From Magnolia sinica (Eukaryota > Streptophyta > Magnoliopsida > Magnoliales > Magnoliaceae), in contig NC_080588.1 in assembly GCF_029962835.1 (NCBI RefSeq), positions 62,768,001 to 62,832,000 on the forward strand: 64,000 nucleotides of DNA, read 5' to 3'. The translations under genes and the position numbers were made by a program. The notes below the pieces were generated by a model. The model ran no database searches. It had not been told where the DNA came from and worked only from the letters and a program-made list of their open reading frames with translations. Shown in pieces: positions 32,768 through 44,081 of the stretch. The stretch's first letter is position 1; each line of letters begins with the position of its first letter.

Positions 32768-35700
32768 CTGCAAAAGAATACAAATCATAAAAGAAGACGA
32801 TAAAGGAGATGGAAAGCACTGATGTGGGCCACACATTTATCTGTAGGGAATCTAGGATGCAAGGACCACAAAATCTTGCCTTTTAACTTTGTTGCGTAAG
32901 CCCTTTCATAGTGCTAAAATAACAAGAGAGACTTGATCTTTTCAAAATGACTATTCTGCAACTAGGCCTTGTATAAATGATTTTTGATAAGCCAAACAGG
33001 AGGAATTATATGATCCGCTTGGTTAGCAAGAGCAGACCCCATGGTCTGCTGATCTAGACCCACTGAATTGATGGGCCCACTGTGATGGATGATGCTGAAA
33101 AATTTTCAATCCTTTGGTAGTGGCCTAGGAACTGAGAATGTGGGGACCTTGCCGCCATCGACCTCCGTGATGGCAGGATTCTCTGGGGCCCACCGTGATG
33201 TATGTGTTTTATCCACGCCATCCATCATTTTAGGCAATGAGCCCAAAATTGAAGCATATCCAAAGCTCAAGAGGACCACACCACAGGAAACAGTGGGGAT
33301 TGAACGCCTATCGTTGAAAACTTCTTGGGGGCCACAGAAGTTTTGGATCAAGCTGATATTTGTGTTTTCCCTTCATTCAGGTCTGTGTGACCTCATCAAC
33401 AGGTTGGATAACAGATAAACATCAATGTGGGCCCTAGGAAGGTTTCAACATTGAACCTCATTATCCCCATTCCTGTGGTGTGGTCCACTTGAGCTTTGGA
33501 TATACTTCAATTCTGGGCTCATGGCCTAAAATGAGTTTGCAAAACAGATGGACAGTGTGGATAAAATACATACATCACAGGTGGGCCCCATGAAGTCCTG
33601 CCACTACAGAGATCGGTGTCACCACCCCGCATGCAAAAACTGATGTTTAAGAAGAAATGTAGCAAGGCCTACATATAATGGAGGAATGGGTAGGATGGTT
33701 CTAATTTGGGAGATCTATGTAGCATGTTCCATCACTGGTGGGGCCCTCTGGACAAACAGTCTGGATCAATGAGCAATGGGCCACTCTTGAACTAAGGATC
33801 ATGGAATCCTCTCACATGGGTTTGGTGGGAAATCTAACAATCATAATTCAATCCTACTCAAGGAATCTCAACTACAAACAGTGGTCACTTTCAGATGAAC
33901 AAAAGAAGAAACAATACCTACTACTTTTACAGAAAGAGAAAGCAATGAATTGAAAAGGCATCCACATTGTTCTAGATCAAGATAAATGTAATTGAAATTC
34001 AAATGAGAAACAAAAAGAAAACAAAAATGAACAGGGATTTTACTTGCAATGTGCCGAGGTGGCAGATGCAACACATCCCAACGGTTCATCAAGCAGGCCC
34101 AAATGGTGAAAGTTTCCTAGTGCAGAATCAGGCCAGTCCACTTATCAAGCAGGCAGCAAATGGAGGGTTGGTTATCCTTTTTAAGGCATCCTTTTTCATA
34201 CATGAATGGCCTACCAGACAAGTTGAGTGGCCTTATTTTGGCTAGGATACATTTATCATAGGGTCCACCTGATAAATGGCCTAGATCTCGCACACAGAAC
34301 AATTCCAGATGGGCTTCTACAGGTAACATTCCACCAATTGGATGTAGTGTACCTGCTCATCGGCGTCACGGATGGATCAGCACCAGTCTGCAAGCTCTTC
34401 GTCTGCTGGTGAGCAAGGGCGTCGCTGTTGGCTGGGCAGCTGATTGAAGCAGCTGAAGCTGCCGAGGAGGCAATTGCCATTGCCTTTGTGGCAGCAGCCA
34501 TGCCAGAGGAGGCATGGCCAATCTGGCCTTCCACAGGCTTTCTTGAACGATGGCGGCCGCGGTTCATGTGCCGCTCACAGTACTTCTGATCGGCAACTGC
34601 ATCTCTCGAGCACCGCCATTTCTTCCCATCAGTCCGACGACATCTACCTGGCTCTGGATCCGTGTTGCCGGTAAAACCCAGGTGGAAAGATCCCCAGCCC
34701 CCTACATAATAATATATTTTTAAAAAAAAAAAAAAAACAAATCTTTTGAACTAAAAATAACAAAAAGTTAAAAAAAAATCCACATGATCGCCACATCAAG
34801 TACAGTAGCTTCATTTGCTAGAATCACAGATTTACATGTATTGGGATCAAAATCAATACAATTTAGAAAAACCATGATTTCAAAATTGGTTTTTAAGCAG
34901 CATTTGTCTATAAAGGGAGAGAGATATTTCCTGTTGAATCCTACTTCAAGAACATGAAAAGATCAAAACCTTCTAACGAGGGAGAGGGAGATGCTTACAT
35001 GTATTGGGTCTGAAAGATCCAGCTGAAAATCCAGAAAACCCAGATGGATTGAGGCTTTTCCTGATGGGGATGAGTAGATTAGATGGTATAGGAACATTTG
35101 CATTGAGGTATTTGTAGATCAAGGCCTGATGCTCTAACTCCATCCACTGAGATGGAGTGAATGGGCCTCTAACCCCTGCCAAAACCCCATGCATGCCTCC
35201 AGAAGCCAGACCTGAACACAGAATAACAGATTAGAAGATGAAAAAGAAGACAGACAAACCAGACTCAGAACTACATTTCAACTGTGACGAAAAGAGTCAT
35301 AAAAATAATAACGAAGGGAAAGAAGAAACGCTGAAGGAGGCCTGGCAGCGAAACACGAGCCAATGACTTGTCTGGAAATTTTAAGGAAGCTTAGCAAGGT
35401 GAAAAAGATCATGACATTCTTTCTCTCTATCTCTCTCTGTTTTTTTTTTTGGGAATTTTTATTTTAACATACGCTACCCGCCGGGGGCGGGGGAACCAAA
35501 GGAAATTAATGTCTGCTCCCTACAGTTCTACTGTTCGAATCCCCTTTTCCTTGAAAAAATAAAAAAAAAAAAAAAAATTTCCTGTTAGGAGTGAGGATTC
35601 ATCAACTGTTTTAAAGAAAAAAGGGTAAACACACAAACACACCCCTCAATCTCTAAGCATTGAAACCTGGGTAAGTTAAAGACTTAGAAAACATATAACT

Positions 35701-36702
35701 TTTCTTGACAAGACTCAAAACAAAGACCTGTTGTGCCTTGAAAAGACCTTGTCTCTCCTCCGACCAGTACAAGAATCCAAACCCAACAAAACAGCTCCAT
35801 CTTTTCCTTAAAAAAGTCCAATCTTTCCACCCAGAAACCCACATTAGCGCAAAGCCATCTCCCAGATCAAATCTCCATCCACGCCCAAAAATAAATAAAT
35901 AAGAAGACCATACACAACACCAAAATAAATAAATAAAATAATAGTTTTTCCACCCCAAAACCCCATATTACTAAAAACCCATCTTCCAAATCACAAATCC
36001 ATCCAAACCCAAAAACATCAACAAAAATAAATAAATAAATAAATAACTCCAATTTTTCAACCAAAAAAACCCACATTACCAGAAACCCATATACCAATTC
36101 ATAATTCCATGCATGTAAAAAAGAAAAAAAAAGAAAAAAGAAAAAAAACTCTCCCTCAAAAATAATAATCTTTCCAGCTCCATAACCCAAATTACCAAAA
36201 ACCCATATTCCCAAATCACACATCCAAACAACCCCACCGATAAATAAATAAATAAATAATATAAATCTGAGTCTAATCCATGCACATAACATTCACATGC
36301 ATTTCCCATCCAACTACCTGCATTCCTAGCATAAATAGATGAAGTGTTGTAACAACCCAAGCTCCCATTTTGATAACTCCTCTCCACTACTCCCTCACTG
36401 CTGACCAAACCACCATCTGATTTAGGTGATGAGAAGCTAAGCAGCAGCTGCTGCTGCCCTCCATCTGAAAACAGAGAATTAGATCTCAAAAGAGGGCCCT
36501 TTGATTGAACCAGCATTGGCTTAGACACCCCACCATCATCATTCCTTGCCATTTTCAATCCCATCCATTCATCCTCCACAACCCCAGACCTCCCTTGCTT
36601 GAGAAACCCAGACCCAAAGCCTCTCTGCCTAGCTTCAGCCTCTGAAACCAGGTGAGAAAGGCCACCTTCATTACCATCCAAGCCCAGTACCCCAAAGTCC
36701 AT
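31924..36702 (-). CDS. GRF: GROWTH-REGULATING FACTOR transcription factor, four exons
   Basis: Plant GRFs are nuclear transcription factors that, with GIF coactivators, promote cell proliferation in leaves and meristems. The model is complement(31924..32767, 34353..34701, 34999..35211, 36318..36702): 596 residues. Every junction is GT-AG and every phase fits. QLQ domain at about residues 145-180 (binds GIF); WRC domain at about 214-258 with the C3H set C220, C230, C241, H244 and basic nuclear-localisation runs on both sides. C-terminal motifs: FFD (about 406-413), TQL (435-437) and GGPL (504-507), which place it in the large AtGRF1/2 and OsGRF6-like group. The start [10 protein letters not shown] matches that group. 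It looks intact and is probably under miR396 control. Confidence 0.96.
33152..33613. mobile_element. GGGCCCACC-type foldback MITE inside GRF intron 3
   Basis: The left arm GGATTCTCTGGGGCCCACCG and right arm TGGGCCCCATGAAGTCCTGC pair, with family centre phrases ATCAAGCTGATATTTGTG and GACCTCATCAACAGGTTGGA. It lies in the 1.6 kb intron between the WRC exon and exon 4, well away from both splice sites. Confidence 0.7.
34353..34701 (-). CDS. GRF: GRF exon 3 (WRC zinc-binding domain)
   Basis: Starts after TTATGTAG and reads [20 protein letters not shown], then [39 protein letters not shown] and an alanine-rich link, ending AGCAG|GTACAC in phase 2. It contains the miR396 complementary site. The usual PNTSLGWGSF is PNTWGWGSF here, a small difference at the splice junction. 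Confidence 0.95.
34529..34549 (-). promoter_or_regulatory. miR396 target site in GRF mRNA
   Basis: The sense strand reads CGTTCAAGAAAGCCTGTGG plus two A, encoding RSRKPVE within the WRC domain. This is the conserved GRF target of miR396, including the single bulged base opposite the miRNA's 5' half that is usual for this pair. miR396 cleavage restricts GRF expression to young tissue. The microRNA gene itself is not in the window. Confidence 0.92.
34999..35211 (-). CDS. GRF: GRF exon 2 (QLQ domain)
   Basis: The acceptor TGTGTTCAG is followed by GT CTG GCT. The exon reads [40 protein letters not shown] and [13 protein letters not shown], and ends ACAT|GTAAGC. The FTPSQW.ELEHQ core is the GIF-binding helix; plant GRFs often have QW or QL at this site. 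Confidence 0.95.
35462..35577 (+). repeat. Possible short SINE with B box and A-rich tail
   Basis: GTTCGAATCCCC at about 35533 resembles a tRNA-type B box, followed 20-50 bases later by an A-rich tail. The upstream part is GC-rich (CCGCCGGGGGCGGGGG). No A box or target duplication is convincing. It sits in GRF intron 1. Confidence 0.3.
36318..36702 (-). CDS. GRF: GRF exon 1 (N-terminus)
   Basis: ATG at 36700-36702 opens 128 codons ([14 protein letters not shown] ... SSIYARNA) and ends GCAG|GTAGTT. It holds a Gln/Leu/Ser-rich stretch ([11 protein letters not shown]). Translation runs on into the intron for about 80 codons of FLFIYLFI-type low-complexity sequence, which is intron and not protein. 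No in-frame ATG with family resemblance lies further upstream. Confidence 0.93.
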
Positions 36703-36960
36703 ATTTTACAAGATTGCCACTGCCCAGTCCTATAAAAGCACCAGGCAGAGAAAAGGAGACATGGGTTTTGGTGGGGAAGGAGTAGGGAAGGGGAGGGCGT
36801 GCATTTTAAGGTGGGTGGGGGTGCGCAGGTTAAGAGAAAAGAGAGTAGAAACCAGAAACCAGACTGGTTTTCTGGTTGGGTCCAGAATGGAAATAATTGG
36901 AGAGGAGAGAGCAAGAAAAGGCGGTAAGTAGACAAAGTACTAAATACTACTAGTCCACGT
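36703..36960 (-). promoter_or_regulatory. GRF 5' leader and proximal promoter region
   Basis: Upstream of the ATG the sense strand is rich in CT runs (TCTCCTTTTCTCTGCC, TCTACTCTCTTTTCTC), typical of GRF leaders. TTTTATAGG lies about 30 bases before the ATG, too close to be the TATA box. A better TATA-like GTATTTAGTAC is about 230 bases upstream. The transcription start cannot be fixed by eye. Confidence 0.4.
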
Positions 36961-37696
36961 AGATACACCTATGAAGGTTTTGGTAGCCACACGCGCGCCA
37001 CTACACGACACACGTACCATCATGACACGTCCTTCATCTGACTATCAGACTACCCATATAGGTGCAACAAAAATACTGGATGAGATTCGTCACCTGTTTA
37101 AAAAACACACGACCTTTGTGGGGTCGACCATGCTGACCATGTGAGATCTATTCCGTCCATCACGTGAAAACCATTATTTGATATATGTAATTTAAAAATC
37201 ATGCGGATCATGCCAATGAGGACCATGTTACGTTGCTACCATAACCACTGAAAGTTCACTCGGTGTGGCCCAGTTATAATTCGTTAACAGTGTTTTATTT
37301 TTATATGAAAGATACGATGGCTCGCACAAGGAGAGCGGCGAATGTAACATATGTCCTGTTAGGCTACTAATTTATTTCTATATATGGCACGTTGATGATA
37401 TTACAGAGTAGTTGAAGTAGCAACTGTATTATGGGTTGTTTGGTTTTCCAGTTACAATCTTAAATTTGATATAAATAAGTAATGGTTATTTACTCTTTAC
37501 AATATATAATAATTATTTATTCTTGTAACTGTATAGTGATATTATTTAAATTTGACTTCAACGATGATTAGATATATTGTTGGTTTTGCCTAAAAATCAA
37601 AGTTAAAGGGTTAGTTTTACAGTGTAAAAATATAATATTATAATTTTCTTTCCTAGTGCATTTGGCGCTTGAATTATAAGCCATAATTTTCATTTA

Positions 37697-38456
37697 GGGC
37701 CCATTTGTTTTCCTATTTACCATTGTAAATGGTGGTAAATAGGTAATTATAACCTATTTCCATTGTTTGGAAGAGAAGAAATATAGAGGGTAATTATACT
37801 TAGAATTTCAAATTTTACTTTTTGAAAAAAAAAAAAAAAAAAGGGTGGGAATGACTGAATGAAAATTTTGGATCTCACCATGATGGCTGTAATCAATCCA
37901 CACCGTCTATCTATTTTATCAAATCATTTTACCACTTGTGCCAAAAAATTAGATAAATTATAAGCTCAATTAGACCACATCGCAGCAAACAAGGGGATAT
38001 TGACATCTATCGTTGAAATGCGAAGCCTTATGTGGGTCCCACACTGATTTATATCCATGATCTAACCTGTTCATGTGATCACACAGACACAGATGAAGGG
38101 AAAACACAAATATCGCTGGATACAAAACTCCTATGGCCCATAAGAAGTTTTCAATGGTATGCGTTTAATCCCCGCGTTTCTTGTGTTGTGGTACACTTGC
38201 ACTTTGGATTTGCCTCTATTTTCAATTTATGCCCTAAAACGAGTTGTTTTAACGAATGGACGACTTGGACCTAACACATATATCATGGCGGGCCTTGCAA
38301 AATTTTGAAAAATTTTCTTGGTATTAATGTCAAGTCAAATCAAAGTTTAGTGTGTATGGGCGGCTACGGTGTATTTCTTATAGAAAAAACGATTGTTTAT
38401 TTACTTTTATTTTCAGTTGTAAATAAGAAAACAAACACTCCCTTTAAGTACAAACA
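37697..38456. mobile_element. Foldback MITE with GTTTGTTTTC-type ends, host of a second MITE
   Basis: AGGGCCCATTTGTTTTCCTA then TTTACCATTGTAAAT at the left pairs with ATTTAC...GTTGTAAATAAGAAAACA then AACACTCCCTT at the right. The outer arms are AT-rich and non-coding. Most of the interior (37860-38310) is a separate GGGCCCACC-type element. Confidence 0.6.
37860..38310. mobile_element. GGGCCCACC-type MITE nested in the 37697-38456 element
   Basis: Starts GGATCTCACCATGATGGCTG and ends ACACATATATCATGGCGGGCC, with ATCCATGATCTAACCTGTTC, GATGAAGGGAAAACACAAAT and TTGTGGTACACTTGCAC in family order. Confidence 0.65.
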
Positions 38457-38617
38457 TGTGGAAGTGATAACATAACTCATTTACTTTGCATTCGATAGAA
38501 AATTGAAAAACCAAATAAGCTCTAAAATTACTTTAATAAAATAATCCGACAGTCTAAATTTGGTATGTGAAATAAGGATTAAAACATGTTGGTTAGTTAC
38601 TCCACCGTGGACTTATG

Positions 38618-40246
38618 TGTAGACACCCTACCCTAGGCCGATAAGATGATTGAGATTGGACTAAATCCCAATCTAAATCCTTATTCATATCTAAATCCTA
38701 ATCCAAACCTTGAGCTGTAGCTAAACTCTAATTCAAACCCTAATCCATCCCTAACCCTTATCCAAAACCAAATCATAATCCAAGCTAAACCCTAAGCCTT
38801 AGAAGCTTAAATCTTAAACCTAAACACAGCCAACCAGTCAAATAGACCCAGAAAGAAACCTAACCCTGAAAGTTAACCATAGGAAAAATCAGTCAATCTG
38901 TTTATTCAACTTTCCTAGTTAGCCTATCCAATTAACTCACATTGTCAAACTAGGTTCAAAGCCTATTTTAGTCCAAGCCCACTTTTAAAGCCTAATCAAA
39001 GTACAGAGGGACACAACAAAGCAACTACATTTGACCAAAGCCCCCCACATTTGTGGGAAAGCTCACCTACCAAAACGGGAGAGCTGGCAAGGTACAAGCG
39101 ACTCCCAAGGTGCCGCTTGCCATGTGGATCGATCCATACTTTTGCAAGTTGTTCGTCTGAGTGGAGCTTGTTCTTTTGCAAGTCTCAAGCATGCGGTAAA
39201 GTTGAATTACTCTGATCTCCCTTCTTATATTAAAATTATGCCTTATACTATCCAAACCAAGCCATGAGATTGTTCCACATAAAAAATCTCAAATCAAAGT
39301 CATCCAAACCCTTTTAAACCTCAAACTTATCAAGAATTACAATGAAAACAAGCTAGGGGCCTATAAATACCCCAATTCCTTTCATATTTCGATCTATCCC
39401 AAAAAATCCAAGCCTTCTCATTCACTTCCCTTAAGCCTTAGCCTATCAATTCCATCCATCCACCAAGGAGGGGAAAGAGCCATAAGAAAGGGCCCAACCC
39501 AGGTCAAGCCTAGCCCAGTCTAATCCAAGAGCCATATGAGCCACCAAGATCTCGATCTAAGCCACTCAATTTAACTCTTGTGACACAACCATTCATTCGA
39601 CCATTCAATCTCTAATGTGTTCCGTCGAAATCTCAACATAAGCACTTTGCAACACTTATTCACTTATCAACCCTCTAGCTCATCAATTCCATCATTTCTA
39701 CATAACATTGCATCTTGCACCGTGTTAGTATAAAGGTATGTTCATTAGCTTGCCAACTTAGTTGGATCCTACCCATCAAAAATTTGTGCTAACTGGCTAA
39801 TTGCTTTGGCAAGTAGTTAGAGCAGGCAATCCATCTTGAATCTAAGCCCGTCATAAGCTTTGCATTCAACACATTATTCCACACACCTTTGCATCATTTG
39901 TGTATGGGAATTGATCCCTAACCCTTAAGAATAGTCAGATCCTGTGAAGTAGAGATCGTACGACAGTACAGGTAGAGTGTGTGCTTAACACTTTCCCTCT
40001 CTGTAACTGTGGTCCCTTACCTTAAACCTCTTATCACGAACCACAAAATCATCTTAGGATTGAAAATCTTTGGATCCTCTTAATCCTAGCATTTCTATAG
40101 GGTCTAGTCACTGTAGAGATGAAGAAATTGTCTAGTGGAGACTCTGGTCAAACATAATACCATTTTTATCACGACATAGAAAGCCCTTGAAAAAGGCTCC
40201 CATGGAAGTAAGAGTCAATTCCACACCCCTAGATACAGCATCCGCA
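38618..40246 (+). repeat. Left LTR of the Tat/Ogre-type element
   Basis: Starts TGTAGACACCCTACCC, a usual start for this group, and ends about GCATCCGCA, just before the primer-site-like motif. 38650-38830 is a run of degenerate AACCCTAATCC heptamers. The phrases AATCTTTGGATCCTCTTAAT and AAAGGCTCCCATGGAAGTA recur in the right LTR. Confidence 0.65.
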
Positions 40247-41199
40247 GAATGACGACTCTGTTAGGGACTTGCTAATCATATTAGTCGGCACCTAACTTGA
40301 AAAACAAGATCTCACAAGTTCTAGTTCTCAAACACTTTCATTTACATCAACATCCATATCAATTTCAAAAATCTCAAAATAAAATAAAAAATCCAAAACA
40401 GTTGCGCCTACCCAAGCCAAAATGTCCCAAATAGCTTTCTACCATAGGCCAATTAATATCAGATCCTGAATAGCCATGGCCAACCACGAAGAAGGCTTTC
40501 TCCCGTAGGCACGTCCGGCAGAACCAATGTTAGTTTTCTTCATTCAGGAGTTAGCCCGAAATACAAAGATCATGCAAGAAATGCTTCTTCAATGTGTACG
40601 AGACAGAAGCGTATGAAACCTCCAAGATAGACTGGCACAATAACAACAACTATCAACTTTTACACTTCTTTCAGCTTCCAATTTGGTGTAACCACAACTG
40701 TCAAGATTCATGCAGGACTTCCGATACCCTCATAATAGAGACCTTCAACTAAATCAACCCTCCACCTTAGGGCTTTTCTTCTAGTATCCTCCTACAAATG
40801 GGAGCCACTTCCAATCACATTGCGCATCTAGGATTCCCAATCAATTCCAACATCCTCATTCAAATGGGAATTCCAATCAATTCCAACATCCTCATGCAAC
40901 TAGGGTTTCAGTGCAATCTCCTTTCTCAGTCACAGTTCAACAAACTTTATATAACGGGAGTAATCATTGGGTCCAATCTCCTCCAAGTCTGAGTCATAGG
41001 GGCACCAATGAGGCTAATTATCATGAGAGTGAGCAATTCAAGCATGGCAAGGGGCAGAATCCCTCTCATTCGGTCCATCTAAAATCAAACAAATCTGAGA
41101 GAAAATGCAAGAGATGAAGAGGAAGTTGCGGAAGCAGCATGGGGTGGATCTCCCATCCACCAAGTTTAAGGATCTATGTCCCTTCCCTAATGCGAGGGT
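40247..41199 (+). other. Leader region of the Tat/Ogre-type element
   Basis: Begins with the primer-site-like GACGACTCTGTTAGGGACT and continues without a clear coding frame. It contains a small tandem repeat of TTCCAACATCCTCATTCAAA-type sequence near 40840-40900. Confidence 0.45.
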
Positions 41200-41522
41200 A
41201 TCTTAAGACTTTGAGGTATCAAAATTCAAAAGATATGACAATATCCGGTGCCATATAGCCCACCTAAGAACATTTTATGGTGAACTCGACACTATGACAA
41301 GCAATGGCGGAGCATTGATTTGTCTATTTCAGAAGTCCCTGAAAGGCGGCGCGTTAGATTGGTACATATGACTACCGTCAAATCAAAAATTGGAAACAAC
41401 TTTCTCAAGCATTCATTGATCGTTTCACATATACTCTTAACTCAGCACCCAAAAGAATGGATCTCGCTGCCTTAAGGCAAGGGAATGATGAGTCACTATC
41501 ATCTTACGTTGGACGGTGGCAG
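41200..41522 (+). pseudogene. Gypsy gag fragment, first part
   Basis: Short stretches resemble the plant Gypsy gag core (…WY…, AFIDRF-like text, then LNSAPKRMDLAALRQGNDES and a trailing GRW), which matches the capsid region of Tat/Ogre and Athila-like elements. It is a fossil and broken. The last 87 bases (41436-41522) recur at 43398-43484. Confidence 0.6.
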
Positions 41523-43397
41523 ACCATGTGTCACAACCCAAACACGGAGATCGGACTCACAAGAACCCCGATCGCCGAATCTGGTATTGATAGCCTCCGT
41601 AGTACCCCATTCTCGGCTCTCAGTGCCTATACGCCAGATTCCGATCATGGGATCCTACAAGGAGAATTTTTTCAGTGTACATTTATCTCGTAATAAGCAT
41701 AACTACAAGTATACCCAAATCATAAAGGTAACATCATCATCACATATCCACTAATATAAACAGTTGAATACAGTGCTGAAAGGGAAATACATATGTCAAA
41801 AATCAAAGCTCCATAAGTCCACTGCACGCTCCAAGTTCATTGCTGCTGCAACCTAACGCCACCTGCACGCATCTATCGTGCATAAGCTTATCGAAAGCTT
41901 AGTGGGTGGTGAAAGTGTGTGCACAAGGTAAGTGCTAAGTAAGCAATATCAGAGTAATCAGAGTAAGCGAAAATACTGACAGGCCCATAAATCATACAAT
42001 ATCAGAATAATGCGAAAACATGCTAATAGGCCCATAAATACCATTAGCCTTATCTAAATGATGCGTTGCAACAATATAATAAAAACAATATCATGTACTG
42101 ATAAAGTAATGTAGATCAGTTATGCAATGCGAAGACAGTAAGCCAAATATCAGATGCCGATGATGCAATGCAATATGCGATGCGAATGAAATGACTAAGC
42201 TGGAGTGAAGTCGGGATGATAACACATAGTATCGCAGGCTATGGGGTCCATATAAGGGGCTTCTATCCAAACCAGTCTCATACCTAAATTTGGATAGCCA
42301 GACTCAATGTAGTAGACTCCTGATCTCAGGTTAGTCGCGCGCCCAACCGAAATCCTTGCTATAACGAAGATACACAACAATTAGTTGCGCACCACCAGCC
42401 CGAGTGGATAGTGAATGAATGAATGAATGAGCATACAACTCCTACTCAATAAATCCACATATCAGTATGATTCCTCTCTGAAAAGTCACCGGGGTCTATT
42501 ACACTCCAAACCAGATTGCCGCCCCATAGCGCGCAACAAGGTGAGTGGAAGAGACCTCACTATCCGCCTGCCAATATCGGGCCCAGCTCGTCGATAGCGA
42601 ACCCATTTCTCCAGCTGGTCAGACTCAGCCTAGCATTGCCCCCTCCATCGGGCAGGTAAGGCCGTACCCCCTTCCAACCGACCACGACACAGTGGGAGAC
42701 GTGGCCTAACGGTATGCGGCCCTCATGCGCTCATGCATCCACTCGGTCTAGACGTTGGAGCAACCTCTGGAACCAAGAGGATTTAGGGACTTTCACCCAG
42801 GGATATCTATAACACCCTATGTAGAACAAATTTTCGGTGTCCCATCTGACCATCCACGAAATACCTGTGGAGGCTACGACCCTGATGTCGCTAGGGCGTA
42901 CAGTAATCACACACACAATGCAAGATGCATGCGTCATACAAATTAGTCATGCATCAATCATGCGCATACCGTGTACTCATGTAAGATAATCTACGCCTAT
43001 CAGGGAGTCTCATAACAACATGCCCAATGACATATGCGATGGTCAATCACTTCTCATAACAAACATGCAGATGATGCGTATGTGCATGTATTATGACGTT
43101 ATGTTGTCACATACTCATAATCGGTATCACTAACTGGCATCAACAATAGTCCTCGACAATGTGGACATTTAACCAACATTGCCCCCAAGGAATGACCACA
43201 TAGAGCCAAACATATAATGGGCCCACGGCCTCACACGAAGTCCTAATATACAACATGATGGGCCTTGCTCAAGGGTTTAATACACATTACGATGGGCCTT
43301 TCACATGGGCCTAACATAGATCACAATGGCTCCATTGCCTGGCCCTCAAATGCATCACAATGGGTCTCATCACATAGGCCTCGACAATCAGAATCGG
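41523..43397. mobile_element. Inserted block of Del/Tekay-like LTR-element character
   Basis: The block interrupts the gag sequence and is flanked by two copies of an 87-base gag segment. Its text (GGGCCC/CACATAGGCC phrases, AACATGATGGGCCTTG, balanced base composition, long stretches without frames) resembles LTR and leader sequence of Del/Tekay chromoviruses, read in reverse. No coding domain is visible. Family assignment is by impression. Confidence 0.4.
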
Positions 43398-44081
43398 CTT
43401 AACTCAGCACCCAAAAGAATGGATCTTGCTGCCTTAAGGCAAGGGAATGATGAGTCACTATCATCTTACGTTGGACGGTGGCAGGTCATGGCTGTCAGAA
43501 TGAAGAAACCAATCGATGATGATGAGCAAATCTTCATAATTGTCAACTGAGCAAACTCGAGTATCTCTGGATATCTTGTCTTGTATCCGTATGTGAATTT
43601 TACCCAACTCATCCGTGCCGAAAAACAAGTCAAAGCTGAAATAAGGGCTGAGATGATTTCTCCTTGGTGGCCTCATCAGGCCTCCTCAATATAACTAATA
43701 ATGGAAGGAAGGCCTATCAAATACAAGAATGAAGACGGAAGTGTTCCTATCCCCCATCCAATAGAAGAAGACAATCTCATCACCTCTACCTAAGGCACAC
43801 CATTCGTTCCTTAGCAGGGACAACCGCAACAACAACAACAACAACAACCAAGATGGAATGCGCGATACCCCAATTAATGTTGGAAAATGGGTATGACCAG
43901 GTAGCCCAGATGGTTCACACCAACAGACCAAACTTATAGCGAAATGCTAACCACGATAATCTAGGAGCAATTTCTTACCCTATTACCACTGATGCCCCCA
44001 AACCCTTTTCCACCAACTTATAATGAAAATGAGTATTGCCCGTACCATTAGGTCAGATGCCATACAATTTATCGCTGTTTC
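43398..44081 (+). pseudogene. Gypsy gag fragment, continuation
   Basis: Starts with the repeated 87-base gag segment, then MAVRMKKPIDDDEQIFIIVN and YLVLYPYVNFTQLIRAEKQV, typical of the C-terminal part of Tat-like gag. A CAA-rich stretch (about 43826-43848) follows. It is broken. 43488-44081 has a second copy at 49294-49887. Confidence 0.6.

Noticed and set aside
35867-36292. 141-codon minus-strand frame rich in FLFIYLFI
   Set aside because: It lies within GRF intron 1, in AAATAAAT-type low-complexity sequence read in reverse; it is not a membrane protein gene.
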